Positions 35,188 through 43,675 of a DNA stretch of 64,000 nucleotides are shown here, one piece after another. The stretch is from positions 1 to 64,000 of the forward strand of contig NZ_JAKIHL010000007.1 of the NCBI RefSeq assembly GCF_021608135.1, given 5' to 3'. Below the pieces are notes generated by a model. The model did no database searches. It was not told the origin of the DNA and saw only the letters and a list, made by a program, of their open reading frames with translations. The translations under genes and the position numbers were made by a program. The stretch is from Microaerobacter geothermalis (lineage in GTDB: Bacteria > Bacillota > Bacilli > DSM-22679). Positions within the stretch are counted from its first letter, which is position 1. Each line of letters starts with the position of its first letter.

Positions 35188-35763
35188 ATGCAGCTGCCCC
35201 GTATTCAAATTGAACAAACCTATGCCCAAATTGGCATAAAAACAACGCCATCCACACAAGAAATCCGTCAACCTCAAGCTGACTTAAATTTAAGACAGAT
35301 TCCCGCCAAATTGGAAATTGAACGGATACCTTCCAGGCTAAACATTGATCAGAGCCAAGCATGGGCAGAAGTTAATTTAAAAGATCCGATTCAATTGACA
35401 AGGGATGAATCCGAAAGGGCAAAGCAATTAGCCTTGGAAGGAATTGCTCGCATTGTTGAGGAAGGAAACCAACTGGCCGCCATTGAAAATCAGGGAGATT
35501 CAATCGCGGAAATTGCTCTTCAAAATACCATCACAGGGCCGGTTGACTATAACGTTGGGTTTATCCCATCCTATGGGTCGGTACGTATTGATTATCAACC
35601 AGCTCAACTGAACTTCAATTGGACCATCAACGGTGTTGAAATGAATCCAGTGATTAAACAGCCGGAAATTTCATATCAACCTGGGAAGGTAGAAGTGTAT
35701 GTAAAACAGAAAAATAGTATATCCTTTCAAGTAGTAGGATTATATAAAGATTTAAGAATTTAG
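35188..35763 (+). CDS. yviE: DUF6470 family protein (B. subtilis YviE-like)
   Basis: The 191-aa product has short repeats such as PRIQIEQ, ELERIPSRLNID and QPQADLNLRQ in the N-terminal 65 residues, then a helical and beta region. Conserved position between flgL and fliW identifies it as YviE/DUF6470. The function is unknown. ATG 35188 follows GGGGTG. Confidence 0.85.
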   Translation: MQLPRIQIEQTYAQIGIKTTPSTQEIRQPQADLNLRQIPAKLEIERIPSRLNIDQSQAWAEVNLKDPIQLTRDESERAKQLALEGIARIVEEGNQLAAIENQGDSIAEIALQNTITGPVDYNVGFIPSYGSVRIDYQPAQLNFNWTINGVEMNPVIKQPEISYQPGKVEVYVKQKNSISFQVVGLYKDLRI

Positions 35764-35814
35764 GGCTGAATAAGGTATATTCTGCTCAATGAAAAGAATG
35801 GAGTTATTTATAAA

Positions 35815-36111
35815 ATGCGGAGAGATCTAATTTTAAATCAAGTAAAAGAAATCTTATCAAAACACCTCCATCATTTACCCGTTAGAGTTTATTTATTTGG
35901 TTCATGGGCCAAAAATGAAGAAAAGAGATCCTCAGACATCGATATAGCAATTTGGTATAAACAACCACTGCCAGAAAATACATTATTCAAAATCCGTGAG
36001 GCATTTGAAGAATCTGCCATTCCTTATAAGGTGGATGTTGTAGATTTAGTTGAAGCTGCCCCCTATCTATCTGAAAAGGTGTTTAAGGAGGGAATTGAGT
36101 GGAACGTTTAA
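35815..36111 (+). CDS. MntA-type minimal nucleotidyltransferase (putative antitoxin)
   Basis: The 98-aa product is a minimal nucleotidyltransferase with catalytic motif GSWAKNEEKRSSDIDIAIW (GSx10DxD). Such MNT proteins act as antitoxins by adding AMP to a HEPN partner. It overlaps the start of the next gene by 13 bp. It lies between yviE and fliW, where B. subtilis has no gene. The RBS before ATG 35815 is weak. Confidence 0.85.
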   Translation: MRRDLILNQVKEILSKHLHHLPVRVYLFGSWAKNEEKRSSDIDIAIWYKQPLPENTLFKIREAFEESAIPYKVDVVDLVEAAPYLSEKVFKEGIEWNV

Positions 36112-36500
36112 GAGAGAGGTTAACTTTAGCTGACCATGCATTAAAGACATTAGAAGAGGTATTGAAAATTAATAAACCAACAGCAATTGAACGTGATGCT
36201 TCAATCCAGAGATTTGAATACACCTTTGAGGTGGTATGGAAAGCAGTAAAACAATATTTGTATGATATTGAAGGGCTGGATATTGCTTCTCCAAAAGGGG
36301 TAGTACGAACTTGCCGTGAAATCGGGATTCTAAATGATGAAGAAACCATTAAGGCTTTAAAAATGATAGATGATAGAAATCTTACAGTTCATACGTATAA
36401 TGAATCTCTTGCTAAAGAGATACTGAAACGTTTGCCAAATCATATGAGCTTAATGAAAAATTGGCTTAAAGAAGTGAACACGAGAATCAGTAACGATTAG
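36099..36500 (+). CDS. HEPN-domain protein, HI0074-type nucleotidyltransferase substrate-binding family (putative toxin)
   Basis: The 133-aa helical protein belongs to the HI0074/TIGR01987 family that partners minimal nucleotidyltransferases. It has RNLTVHTY, an RX4HXY signature as in HepT ribonuclease toxins, where the Tyr is AMPylated. GTG 36099 follows AAGGAGGG, overlapping the upstream gene. The pair is a likely type VII toxin-antitoxin system. It is an insertion in the flagellar cluster, only 13 bp before fliW, so it may be co-transcribed. Confidence 0.82.
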   Translation: MERLRERLTLADHALKTLEEVLKINKPTAIERDASIQRFEYTFEVVWKAVKQYLYDIEGLDIASPKGVVRTCREIGILNDEETIKALKMIDDRNLTVHTYNESLAKEILKRLPNHMSLMKNWLKEVNTRISND

Positions 36501-36513
36501 GAGGAAATCGGAC

Positions 36514-36960
36514 ATGCTCATACAAACCTCCATGTTTGGGGAAATGACGATTGAGGAAAATGATATTATCCTTTTTCCCGAAGGGATCCCAGGTTTTTTG
36601 GAAGAAAAGCAGTTTGTGATCATTCCCATTTCTGAAGAGAGCCCTTTTTTGGTATTACAGTCTATAACCAGCAAGGAAGTCACTTTTGTGATGATCAACC
36701 CCTTTCTTTTTTATCCGAATTATGATATTACCCTGCCGGAATCTGCAGTAAGTCTGTTAAGGCTTAAGAAACCCGAAGAGGCCCTTGTTTACTCGATTGT
36801 TGTTGTAAAACAGCCCCTAAACCAATCCACGGTTAATCTTCAGGCACCCATTATCATTCATCCGTCTGAAAAATTGGGAAAACAAGTGGTGCTTAATGAT
36901 CCCCGTTATCAGGTAAAAACTCCGCTTATCCTGCCCCAGCGCAAAGTTTCCAATGGATAG
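36514..36960 (+). CDS. fliW: Flagellar assembly factor FliW
   Basis: The 148-aa FliW has the conserved start ([21 protein letters not shown]) and ends in PLILPQRK. In Bacillus FliW binds flagellin and, when free, sequesters CsrA, coupling flagellin synthesis to export. ATG 36514 follows TAGGAGGAAAT. csrA follows 11 bp downstream. Confidence 0.97.
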   Translation: MLIQTSMFGEMTIEENDIILFPEGIPGFLEEKQFVIIPISEESPFLVLQSITSKEVTFVMINPFLFYPNYDITLPESAVSLLRLKKPEEALVYSIVVVKQPLNQSTVNLQAPIIIHPSEKLGKQVVLNDPRYQVKTPLILPQRKVSNG

Positions 36961-36971
36961 GGGGAAAAACG

Positions 36972-37226
36972 ATGCTTGTATTGACCAGAAAAAGCAAAGA
37001 ATCCATTATGATTGGAAGTGACATTGAGGTTACGATTCTTTCAATAGAAGGAGATCAGGTGAAGCTGGGGATATCCGCTCCTAAGGAGATTGATATTCAT
37101 CGAAAGGAAATTTATCTCACGATCCAAAATGAGAATCAATTAGCCTTAACACAGTTATCTAAGCAGCAATTGAATCAAATATTGTCCCATTTGAATGACG
37201 CGGGAGAAAGAAATGAAGAAAGGTGA
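36972..37226 (+). CDS. csrA: Carbon storage/translational regulator CsrA
   Basis: The 84-aa RNA-binding protein starts [15 protein letters not shown] with the conserved [22 protein letters not shown]. It represses translation of flagellin by blocking the Shine-Dalgarno site. The target hairpin is visible in the hag leader (37347-37360). Regulated by FliW, encoded just before. ATG 36972 follows GGGGGAAAA. Confidence 0.97.
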   Translation: MLVLTRKSKESIMIGSDIEVTILSIEGDQVKLGISAPKEIDIHRKEIYLTIQNENQLALTQLSKQQLNQILSHLNDAGERNEER

Positions 37227-37257
37227 GCAAAAAGTTCATCTTTTTTTATTTTCCTAT

Positions 37258-37284
37258 TAAAGGTTATAAAAAAAATGACGATAC
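37258..37284 (+). promoter_or_regulatory. Sigma-D promoter of flagellin gene
   Basis: TAAA (37258-37261), 15-bp spacer, GACGATAC (37277-37284), against TAAA-N15-GCCGATAT. Confidence 0.8.
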
Positions 37285-37346
37285 AATACATGTGAGGCTT
37301 TTTCTCTTTAAGGGCGCGCGACTTAAAAGAGAGAGGTTTCCAATAT

Positions 37347-37378
37347 CCACAAGGATGTGGGCAAAAAATTCAAGGAGG
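37347..37378 (+). promoter_or_regulatory. CsrA-binding sites in the hag leader
   Basis: Hairpin CCACA-AGGA-TGTGG (37347-37360) presents AGGA in the loop and contains ACAAGGAUGU, the CsrA consensus. The Shine-Dalgarno AAGGAGG (37372-37378) is a second GGA site. The two-site layout is that of B. subtilis hag. Confidence 0.9.
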
Positions 37379-37385
37379 AATGAAA

Positions 37386-39116
37386 ATGAGAATTAACAAC
37401 AACATCATGGCTATGAACACCTATCGGCAATTGACAAACAACACATTTAACACTTCCAAGTCATTGGAAAAATTGTCTTCTGGTCTCCGTATCAACCGTG
37501 CTGGGGACGATGCAGCGGGACTAGCCATCTCCGAAAAAATGCGAGGTCAGATTCGGGGGTTAGAGCAAGCAAATCGAAATGCTCAGGATGGTATTTCACT
37601 AATTCAAACAGCTGAAGGCGCATTAAATGAAACACAAGCTATTTTACAACGTATGCGAGAATTAGCCGTTCAAGCGGCAAACGATACAAATACAGCTGAT
37701 GATCGGGCTGAAATACAAAAAGAAATTGATCAGCTAACCCAGGAAATTGACCGAATTGGAAATGCCACTGAATTTAACACTAAAAAATTGTTAAATGGTA
37801 GTGCAACGGTTAGTGCTAATATTAGTGACTCAGATGGTACAGATTCTTCCGAATTAGTTATTGTAGGGGGTACCGGCGATACACAAGCTGGAGCATCAAT
37901 TACAATTGATGATATTAATGCTGCAACGGCAGCTTCAGATGTCACTACAGCAACTTTTGCTAATGCATCAACCACTTTAAGTGGCCCATCTGTACTTACA
38001 ATTAATGGAACTCAATTTAGTTTTGATAGTACTAACACGGTGCAGAATGTATTAGACACAATTAATAATGCCGGAATTGGAGTAACAGCTACGTTTACTG
38101 ATGGTGCCGGAATTACAATTTCCTCCAATAACGTCGGTAGTGCAGCTTCATTTACAGTATCAACAGCGACTGGTGATTTTGTTGGTATAGGTTCTGCTAC
38201 TGGAACAGATGCTTCTTTAACAGCTGGTTATACTGGTTTTACTCAATATACTGCTAAGGGCGATGTTATTACCATTCAGGATGGTAGTGCGAAAGGGTTG
38301 TCATTTAAGTTAGCAAGTGGTGGTGATTTAGATCCTACTAACGATACAACTATTACAGTAGCAAATAACGGCGGCTTGTTTATGCAAATAGGTGCTAATG
38401 AAGATCAAAATATGTATGTAAGTATTAGTGATATGCGTTCTGCTGCTCTTGGGGTTAGCGGAATAGATGTTTCTACTCAATCCAATGCGAATAGTGCGAT
38501 TACTACAATTGATGATGCAATTAAAACAGTATCTAGTGAACGTTCTAAACTTGGTGCTTACCAAAACCGTTTGGAAAAGACAATTAATAACCTGAGTACT
38601 TCTGCTGAAAACTTAACTGCAGCTGAGTCTCGTATCCGTGATGCCGATCTGGCAAAAGAAATGATGGCATTTACCAAAAACAACATTTTACAGCAAGCTG
38701 CACAAGCCATGTTGGCTCAACTTCTTGTTGCATAACAAGAAAGGGCGTCTAATTTGGAAACAGATTAGATTATCACTGGGTGAATTGCTGGAACTTCCTA
38801 AAGCCTTGTCTACCACAACGCAGCTGGAAACGGCAAACGTGAGGGTTTGAGAATGATAAGGATGATACAATGGATAATCAGCAGCCAAGCTCCTGTCTCG
38901 AAAGAGTGGAGAAGGTTCAACGACTAGGACATACCACCTAAAGCAAGATGCTAATTGGTGATGAAGTCCGTAGGGTGGCAATAAACACCACTCGAAGTGC
39001 CCAGCCCCTAACAGATCATGCTGAGGGTGAAGATATAGTCTACACAATGACCGAAAGGCATTGAGGCATGGCAAGCCAATCAACAACCTCAGGGAATACT
39101 TCAGTTACTTCGATAA
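37386..39116 (+). CDS. hag: Flagellin, split by a group I intron (exons 37386-38717 and 39072-39116)
   Basis: Flagellin begins MRINNNIMAMNTYRQL with the D0/D1 helices and a variable Thr/Ser/Ala/Gly-rich centre. Without splicing it would end ...AMLAQLLVA and lack the last helix. Exon 2 encodes QANQQPQGILQLLR, the family C-terminus, so removing 38718-39071 restores a complete 458-aa flagellin. ATG 37386 is 7 nt after GGAGG. The sigma-D promoter, CsrA sites and upstream fliW-csrA are as in B. subtilis. Exon borders rest on reading frame and the P1 U-G pair, not on experiment. Confidence 0.92.
38718..39071 (+). ncRNA. Group I self-splicing intron in flagellin gene
   Basis: Catalytic-core motifs are present: P7 5' strand in GGTTCAACGACTAGG (38914-38928) pairs GACTA (38922-38926) with TAGTC (39036-39040) in AAGATATAGTC. 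P1 pairs exon bases 38715-38717 with GGC at 38744-38746, with the diagnostic U-G wobble at U38717-G38744, extended by UUCUUGUU/AACAAGAA. The intron ends with G39071. It has no ORF. Group I introns in flagellin genes are known from thermophilic Bacillales such as Geobacillus stearothermophilus. Confidence 0.93.
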
Positions 39117-39136
39117 AAACCCAATTCATAACAAAA

Positions 39137-39173
39137 TGGCCACAAGAGTTTCTCTTGTGGCTCAACTTTTTTT
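39137..39173. terminator. Terminator of hag, shared with the endonuclease gene
   Basis: Arms GCCACAAGAG and CTCTTGTGGC (39139-39161) followed by TCAACTTTTTTT. The endonuclease stop codon on the minus strand lies in the tail. Confidence 0.85.
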
Positions 39174-40232
39174 AAGGAAATCATTATTCTTAACAGACTT
39201 TCTCAAATCGGCAAACTTATAAACAATAGACCAATAAGTTCGGTTTAATTGATCTGCAATTTCTTGGTCAGTATAACCTTCCTTTTTCATGGTTGTCATC
39301 ACCTTAATCTCTTTGTTAGTATACGGTCTTTTTCTGGTAGACGAACTCAATTGTAATTGGACTGTTTCACTAAAAGTAGAGTTAATTTTTTCTTGTTCCT
39401 TTTTAAGGCGGTATTTAAGATCATACTTATAGAGAAATTCAGGAATTTGAGATACATAGGGTTTTACAATGGATAAGAAATGTTCGACTTCTTGAACTTT
39501 ATTTAATTTTAGTATGTAATGATTACCATGAGGATGTTTTGAAAGGACGAATTTCGTTTTGAATGTCTCGTTAAGATGATTCGCGAGCATTTCATTTTCT
39601 CCCTTGCTGAAGTTTAAAGTATACAGGACAATAGTGGGATGAACATAAATGATATTTTGGCGATTTTTTGGTCTATGACTAAGTATGAGGCTTCCGTCAT
39701 CCATATAAAGTGTGGCCAGGAAAATGGGATGAGTCATTAATGGTAACAATTCTCTAGGCACAATTTTTAGATTGTCCTTATAAAATGAACGATATAGTTT
39801 TGAAAAATATGGATGGGAATATGATCGGAGATGATTGTAATGGGTAAAATGAAAACCAAGTGAGGATAAGATTTTCTGTTTCCACTTGCGATAGGGTAAC
39901 TGATTGGGAGAAAAATGTTCTTTATAGCTGCAATGGCGGCTTCTTTTAGTTCCTTTTGTTAATCCTCCGTCACCCAATAGACTTCCAAAAATGATTTGCT
40001 CTTGAATAAAAGTGGGCTTCAATACTGGTATTTGCTTTAAATACCATTTTCGACGGCTAGAAACCAGATTTTTTTGTAATTCTTTTAAATAATGAGTATC
40101 TTTTTTGATTTTTAGTTGAGAAGCTATCTTTCGAACCTGATGAATGGAGAGCCCCAATTTTTTCGCAATTATTTCTGTTGGTGTATTAGGAAAATGGTCC
40201 CGAATATATTTTTTAATTTCATTTTTTGTCAT
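39162..40232 (-). CDS. Free-standing LAGLIDADG-family homing endonuclease
   Basis: About 356 aa from ATG 40232 (minus-strand RBS GAGGTG). The two LAGLIDADG-type helices with acidic ends are IFGSLLGDG (residues about 81-89) and LATLYMDDG (about 172-180). Helix-turn-helix-like segments stand at the N-terminus (about 10-45) and C-terminus (YTDQEIADQLNRTYWSIVYKF). It lies downstream of, and antisense to, the intron-containing hag gene, outside the intron. It may cut intronless flagellin alleles. No transposase is present. Confidence 0.85.
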   Translation of the reverse strand: MTKNEIKKYIRDHFPNTPTEIIAKKLGLSIHQVRKIASQLKIKKDTHYLKELQKNLVSSRRKWYLKQIPVLKPTFIQEQIIFGSLLGDGGLTKGTKRSRHCSYKEHFSPNQLPYRKWKQKILSSLGFHFTHYNHLRSYSHPYFSKLYRSFYKDNLKIVPRELLPLMTHPIFLATLYMDDGSLILSHRPKNRQNIIYVHPTIVLYTLNFSKGENEMLANHLNETFKTKFVLSKHPHGNHYILKLNKVQEVEHFLSIVKPYVSQIPEFLYKYDLKYRLKKEQEKINSTFSETVQLQLSSSTRKRPYTNKEIKVMTTMKKEGYTDQEIADQLNRTYWSIVYKFADLRKSVKNNDFLKKS

Positions 40233-40330
40233 AATTCTTTTCACCTCAAAAAGATTACAGAACAAACGTTCTAACAAAAAACTAACATATTTTTATTTAA
40301 AAGTCCATAGCAAATGGTCGATTAATCTCT

Positions 40331-40357
40331 TAACATTAACCTCATTTATGCCGATAC
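40331..40357 (+). promoter_or_regulatory. Sigma-D promoter of flaG-fliD
   Basis: TAAC (40331-40334), 15-bp spacer, GCCGATAC (40350-40357), against TAAA-N15-GCCGATAT, 30 bp before flaG. Confidence 0.8.
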
Positions 40358-40387
40358 CCATATATATAGTTTCTTTAGGAGGGCGGT

Positions 40388-40765
40388 ATGATGGATATCC
40401 CAAAGATTAATTCTTCATCCTCTGGTATTAAAATTGAACCGATAGATACGGAGGTTCAAATCAAAGGCGATATTAATCACAACCCTTCAACATCTAATCA
40501 AGTTGAGGATGAAGCTCAATATGCCAAAGTTTCTTTAAGCAAAACGGATGCTCAAAAAGTAGTGGATGGATTAAACAAAGTACTAGAAGCATCTTCTCAA
40601 ACCCATCTTAAGTTTCAACTTCACGAGAAACTAAATGAATACTATGTGACCATCGTGGATGACCGAACTAATCAAGTAATCCGGGAAATTCCGCCCAAAA
40701 AGCTATTGGATATCGTGGCCAATATCCAGGAGGCCTTGGGGCTTTTAGTAGATAAAAAGATTTAG
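40388..40765 (+). CDS. flaG: FlaG family flagellar protein (YvyC-like)
   Basis: The 125-aa FlaG-family product has a variable N-terminal half and a conserved C-terminal half (LKFQLHEKLNEYYVTIVDD, VIREIPPKKLLDIVANIQEALGLLVDKK). The gene sits between hag and fliD, like yvyC. FlaG proteins affect filament length in other bacteria. ATG 40388 follows GGAGGGCGG. Confidence 0.92.
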   Translation: MMDIPKINSSSSGIKIEPIDTEVQIKGDINHNPSTSNQVEDEAQYAKVSLSKTDAQKVVDGLNKVLEASSQTHLKFQLHEKLNEYYVTIVDDRTNQVIREIPPKKLLDIVANIQEALGLLVDKKI

Positions 40766-40777
40766 GAGGTGACGTGA

Positions 40778-42319
40778 ATGATCAATGACCTTCGCTTTTC
40801 CGGACTCGCTTCGGGAATTGATACTGAGTCAATCGTACAGAAATTAATGAATGCTGAACGAATCCCCTTGGATAAAATGGAGCAGAAAAAACAAACCCTG
40901 GAGTGGCAGCGTGATGCGTATCGGGAAATGAATACATCCCTCTTGGAATTGAGAAACATGGCCTTTGATATGAAACTTCAATCCACTTACCTGAGTAAAT
41001 CGGCAAGCTCCTCAAATGAGACGATTGTAAAAGCCACAGCCAGCTCCAGTGCAGTGGACGGGGTTCATACCGTTGAGGTACAAAAGATAGCAAGGGGGGT
41101 TTCGGCAACCAGTACGGCTGCCCTTGGATCTAATCTAGATGCAAACGGAAATATAGATACTTCCTCATTAAGCAATCAATTTGGCATCACAGGCACCGTA
41201 GCGTTTACCCTGAACGGTGTTGCGTTTTCCTATGACACATCCACAAAAACGATCTATGATGTTGTGAATGATATAAACAATTATAAGGATGCCAATGGAA
41301 ATGGATTGGGCGTAAAAGTGTCTTATGACAAAAATTTGGACCGCTTTTTTCTAAACTCAACCGGAACGGGTTCATCAGCGCAAATCAATCTTCAAGATAC
41401 AACGGGAACATTATTTGGAACCACATTAAAGATTGATTTTACCGCTGATTCTGATGGAGACCCTAGCAAACTTACACTAACTGGACAAGATGCTCAAATC
41501 GTATATAATGGGGCAAGCTTCACGATGTCAACCAATCAATTTACGATCAATGGAATTAATTTTGATCTGCAAAGTGAAGCTCCTGGAACAACGGTTAACT
41601 TAAATGTTTCAAGCAATACGGAACAGGTTTTTGACAAAATCGTTGAATTTATTGGGAAATATAATGAAGTGATCGACAAAATCAATACCAAGCTTTCTGA
41701 AGAGAAATATCGGGACTATCCTCCTTTAACGGAAAAGCAAAAGGAAGAGATGTCCGAAAAACAAATTGAGCTATGGGAAGAAAAGGCCAAAAGCGGGTTA
41801 TTACGAAGTGACACCATCCTTTCCAATGCCCTGGCTCAATTTAGAAATGATTTTGCCAACAGTGTAACGGGATTGCCATCAGACATGGACAGTATGTTTG
41901 ACATTGGTTTTAAGACCGGTTCCTACGACCAGAAAGGGAAAATCATTATTGATGAAGATAAGCTGCGACAAGCATTGACTGATAATCCTGAGAAAGTGAT
42001 GAATTTGTTTACCCAGACCCATGATACAGACCAAAGTCAGCGAGGAATAGCAGCCCGGCTTTATGAAAGTATAAAAGATGCGATGGACAAAATTACCGAT
42101 AAGGCAGGCAGCAGCAACAGTTATTCTACCGTAGACCAAAGCGTTCTCGGAAAAGCATTGGATCGATTAGAGAATGATATGAATGAATTTGAAGACCGTT
42201 TAATTGAAATCGAAAACCGCTATTGGAGGCAGTTTACCGCCATGGAAAGGGCGATCAGTCAGTATAATTCCCAAGCAGGTTGGCTGATGCAGCAATTCGG
42301 TGGTGGAGCACAATCATAG
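40778..42319 (+). CDS. fliD: Flagellar filament cap protein FliD (HAP2)
   Basis: The 513-aa cap protein has conserved N-terminal RFSGLASGIDTESIVQKLM and C-terminal helices (FEDRLIEIENRYWRQFTAMERAISQYNSQAGWL). A large beta-rich centre carries Ig-like flagellin-hook domains. It caps the filament and helps subunits fold. ATG 40778 follows GGAGGTGACG. Confidence 0.96.
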   Translation: MINDLRFSGLASGIDTESIVQKLMNAERIPLDKMEQKKQTLEWQRDAYREMNTSLLELRNMAFDMKLQSTYLSKSASSSNETIVKATASSSAVDGVHTVEVQKIARGVSATSTAALGSNLDANGNIDTSSLSNQFGITGTVAFTLNGVAFSYDTSTKTIYDVVNDINNYKDANGNGLGVKVSYDKNLDRFFLNSTGTGSSAQINLQDTTGTLFGTTLKIDFTADSDGDPSKLTLTGQDAQIVYNGASFTMSTNQFTINGINFDLQSEAPGTTVNLNVSSNTEQVFDKIVEFIGKYNEVIDKINTKLSEEKYRDYPPLTEKQKEEMSEKQIELWEEKAKSGLLRSDTILSNALAQFRNDFANSVTGLPSDMDSMFDIGFKTGSYDQKGKIIIDEDKLRQALTDNPEKVMNLFTQTHDTDQSQRGIAARLYESIKDAMDKITDKAGSSNSYSTVDQSVLGKALDRLENDMNEFEDRLIEIENRYWRQFTAMERAISQYNSQAGWLMQQFGGGAQS

Positions 42320-42325
42320 ATTTTC

Positions 42326-42370
42326 AAACTAAACATCCATGACCCTACGGGTCACAAATTGATATGAAAA
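42326..42370. repeat. Short dispersed repeat, copy 2 (inverted copy of 201-244)
   Basis: Reverse complement of the repeat at 201-244, with core GACCCTACGGGTC. An adjacent palindrome GATATGAAAA..TTTTCATATC follows (42361-42384). It follows the fliD stop codon. Confidence 0.7.
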
Positions 42371-42412
42371 GGTATTTTCATATCAAATCTTTGATGATCA
42401 ATCCTTGGATAT

Positions 42413-42622
42413 TTAGACGGAATTAAAGATTCATACGGACAGCCTTCGAGTTCGTGCTTTAGCGTTGAGGCTAAAGAACGGGAATTAGCCCTCAAACTGA
42501 CTCCACCTTTGATATTCCCAGATGTTTTTGAGGGCTCCGTTCTTTAGACTTGAAGCGGACCTGAATCACTTCCTGACGAACTCGACTAGCGGACGTGGGA
42601 ATCTTTAATTCCAGATCTATAG
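42413..42622. repeat. Dispersed inverted-repeat element, full-length copy
   Basis: About 210 bp. Ends TAGACGGAATTAAAGATTCA and GGAATCTTTAATTCCAGATC form terminal inverted repeats. The centre contains GCCCTCAAACTGACTCCA and ATGTTTTTGAGGGC, which pair, so the whole element can fold as one long hairpin. It is inverted relative to the copies at 55588 and 62920. It separates fliD from fliS. No ORF. Confidence 0.85.
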
Positions 42623-42659
42623 CAATATGGGTGAAAAAAATATATAAGGGAGTGGGAAC

Positions 42660-43040
42660 ATGGCTGTAAATAACCCTTACCAGACTTACCAAAACAATCA
42701 GGTCACTACATCAACTCCAGCTGAGCTGACGCTAATGTTATACAATGGGGCCATTCGTTTTATTAAGCAGACGAAATTGGCGATTGACGAAGGAAAAATG
42801 GATAAAGCCAATGAATACAATATTCGGGCTCAGGATATTATTACCGAATTGATGATCACCTTAAATATGGATTATGAGATCTCCCATCAACTATTGCCAT
42901 TATATGACTACATGAAAAATCGGTTGATAGAAGCCAATCTTAAAAAGGACAAAGAAATTTTAACAGAAGTTGAAGGTTTTGTGGTTGAATTAAGGGATAC
43001 CTGGTCCCAGGCGATGAAGCTGGCGAAACAGCAGGGATAA
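42660..43040 (+). CDS. fliS: Flagellin export chaperone FliS
   Basis: The 126-aa chaperone has NPYQTYQNNQVTTSTPAELTLMLYNGAIRFIKQ at its start and DYMKNRLIEANLKKDKEIL later, typical of FliS. It binds the C-terminus of flagellin, the part restored by intron splicing. ATG 42660 follows AAGGGAGTGGG. Confidence 0.96.
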   Translation: MAVNNPYQTYQNNQVTTSTPAELTLMLYNGAIRFIKQTKLAIDEGKMDKANEYNIRAQDIITELMITLNMDYEISHQLLPLYDYMKNRLIEANLKKDKEILTEVEGFVVELRDTWSQAMKLAKQQG

Positions 43041-43043
43041 GGG

Positions 43044-43433
43044 ATGGAAATGGATTTTTCAAGAGAAAAGCGGGTATTGCAGGATTACCAACAATTGCTG
43101 ACCCTTACTCTACAATTAAAAGAAGCCGTTCGTCAGAACGATTATGATGTGTTGGAGAACCTTTTTTCAAGAAGAAAAGAGATGATGAATAAAATTGATC
43201 ATCTGCAAAAGCAGATCAACCTGTCCCATTTATCTCACACTTTTCTCCATGAGAAGCAGTTGATATTAAAAAAGATCATGGCACATGATCAGCAGTTAAA
43301 AAAACTGCTGGAAGAGAAGAAAAACGAAGCGTCCAAACAACTTAAAAAGATTAAGCAAGGGAAGCAGCTGCCAAAGGCGTATGGGCCTGTTCCTTATCAA
43401 ACGGACGGCATATTCTTTGATAAGAAAAAGTAA
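43044..43433 (+). CDS. fliT: FliT-like flagellar chaperone
   Basis: The 129-aa helical, highly charged protein starts 3 bp after fliS. The coiled-coil character and position after fliS correspond to FliT, the FliD chaperone. Sequence conservation in this family is low, so the call depends mainly on context. Confidence 0.75.
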   Translation: MEMDFSREKRVLQDYQQLLTLTLQLKEAVRQNDYDVLENLFSRRKEMMNKIDHLQKQINLSHLSHTFLHEKQLILKKIMAHDQQLKKLLEEKKNEASKQLKKIKQGKQLPKAYGPVPYQTDGIFFDKKK

Positions 43434-43476
43434 AACCTCTGACATCGCAGGTCGTGGGTCAGAGGTTGCTATTTTG
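43434..43476 (+). terminator. Terminator of the fliD-fliS-fliT unit
   Basis: Arms AACCTCTGAC and GTCAGAGGTT, followed by GCTATTTTG. Confidence 0.8.
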
Positions 43477-43675
43477 TCATTGGTTGAGTCCAGAAAATAT
43501 CCCAACTGGGGTTGACCATAAAAAATATGATGAAGCAGAAGGAATTTCTTTATTGTTATCGAAATAAATTTATAACACTAATATTCAAAATATTATTCAT
43601 TATGCAATTTGAGGAAAAAGTCCTATAAAGGTGAAAAAAGACCTATGGTGCAGAAAGGAATTGAAACCCTTTTCA

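Noticed and set aside
37386-38735. Flagellin with a short C-terminus ending LLVA
   Set aside because: The stop lies in the group I intron. The proper C-terminus is encoded at 39072-39116, so this is neither a frameshift nor a truncated gene.
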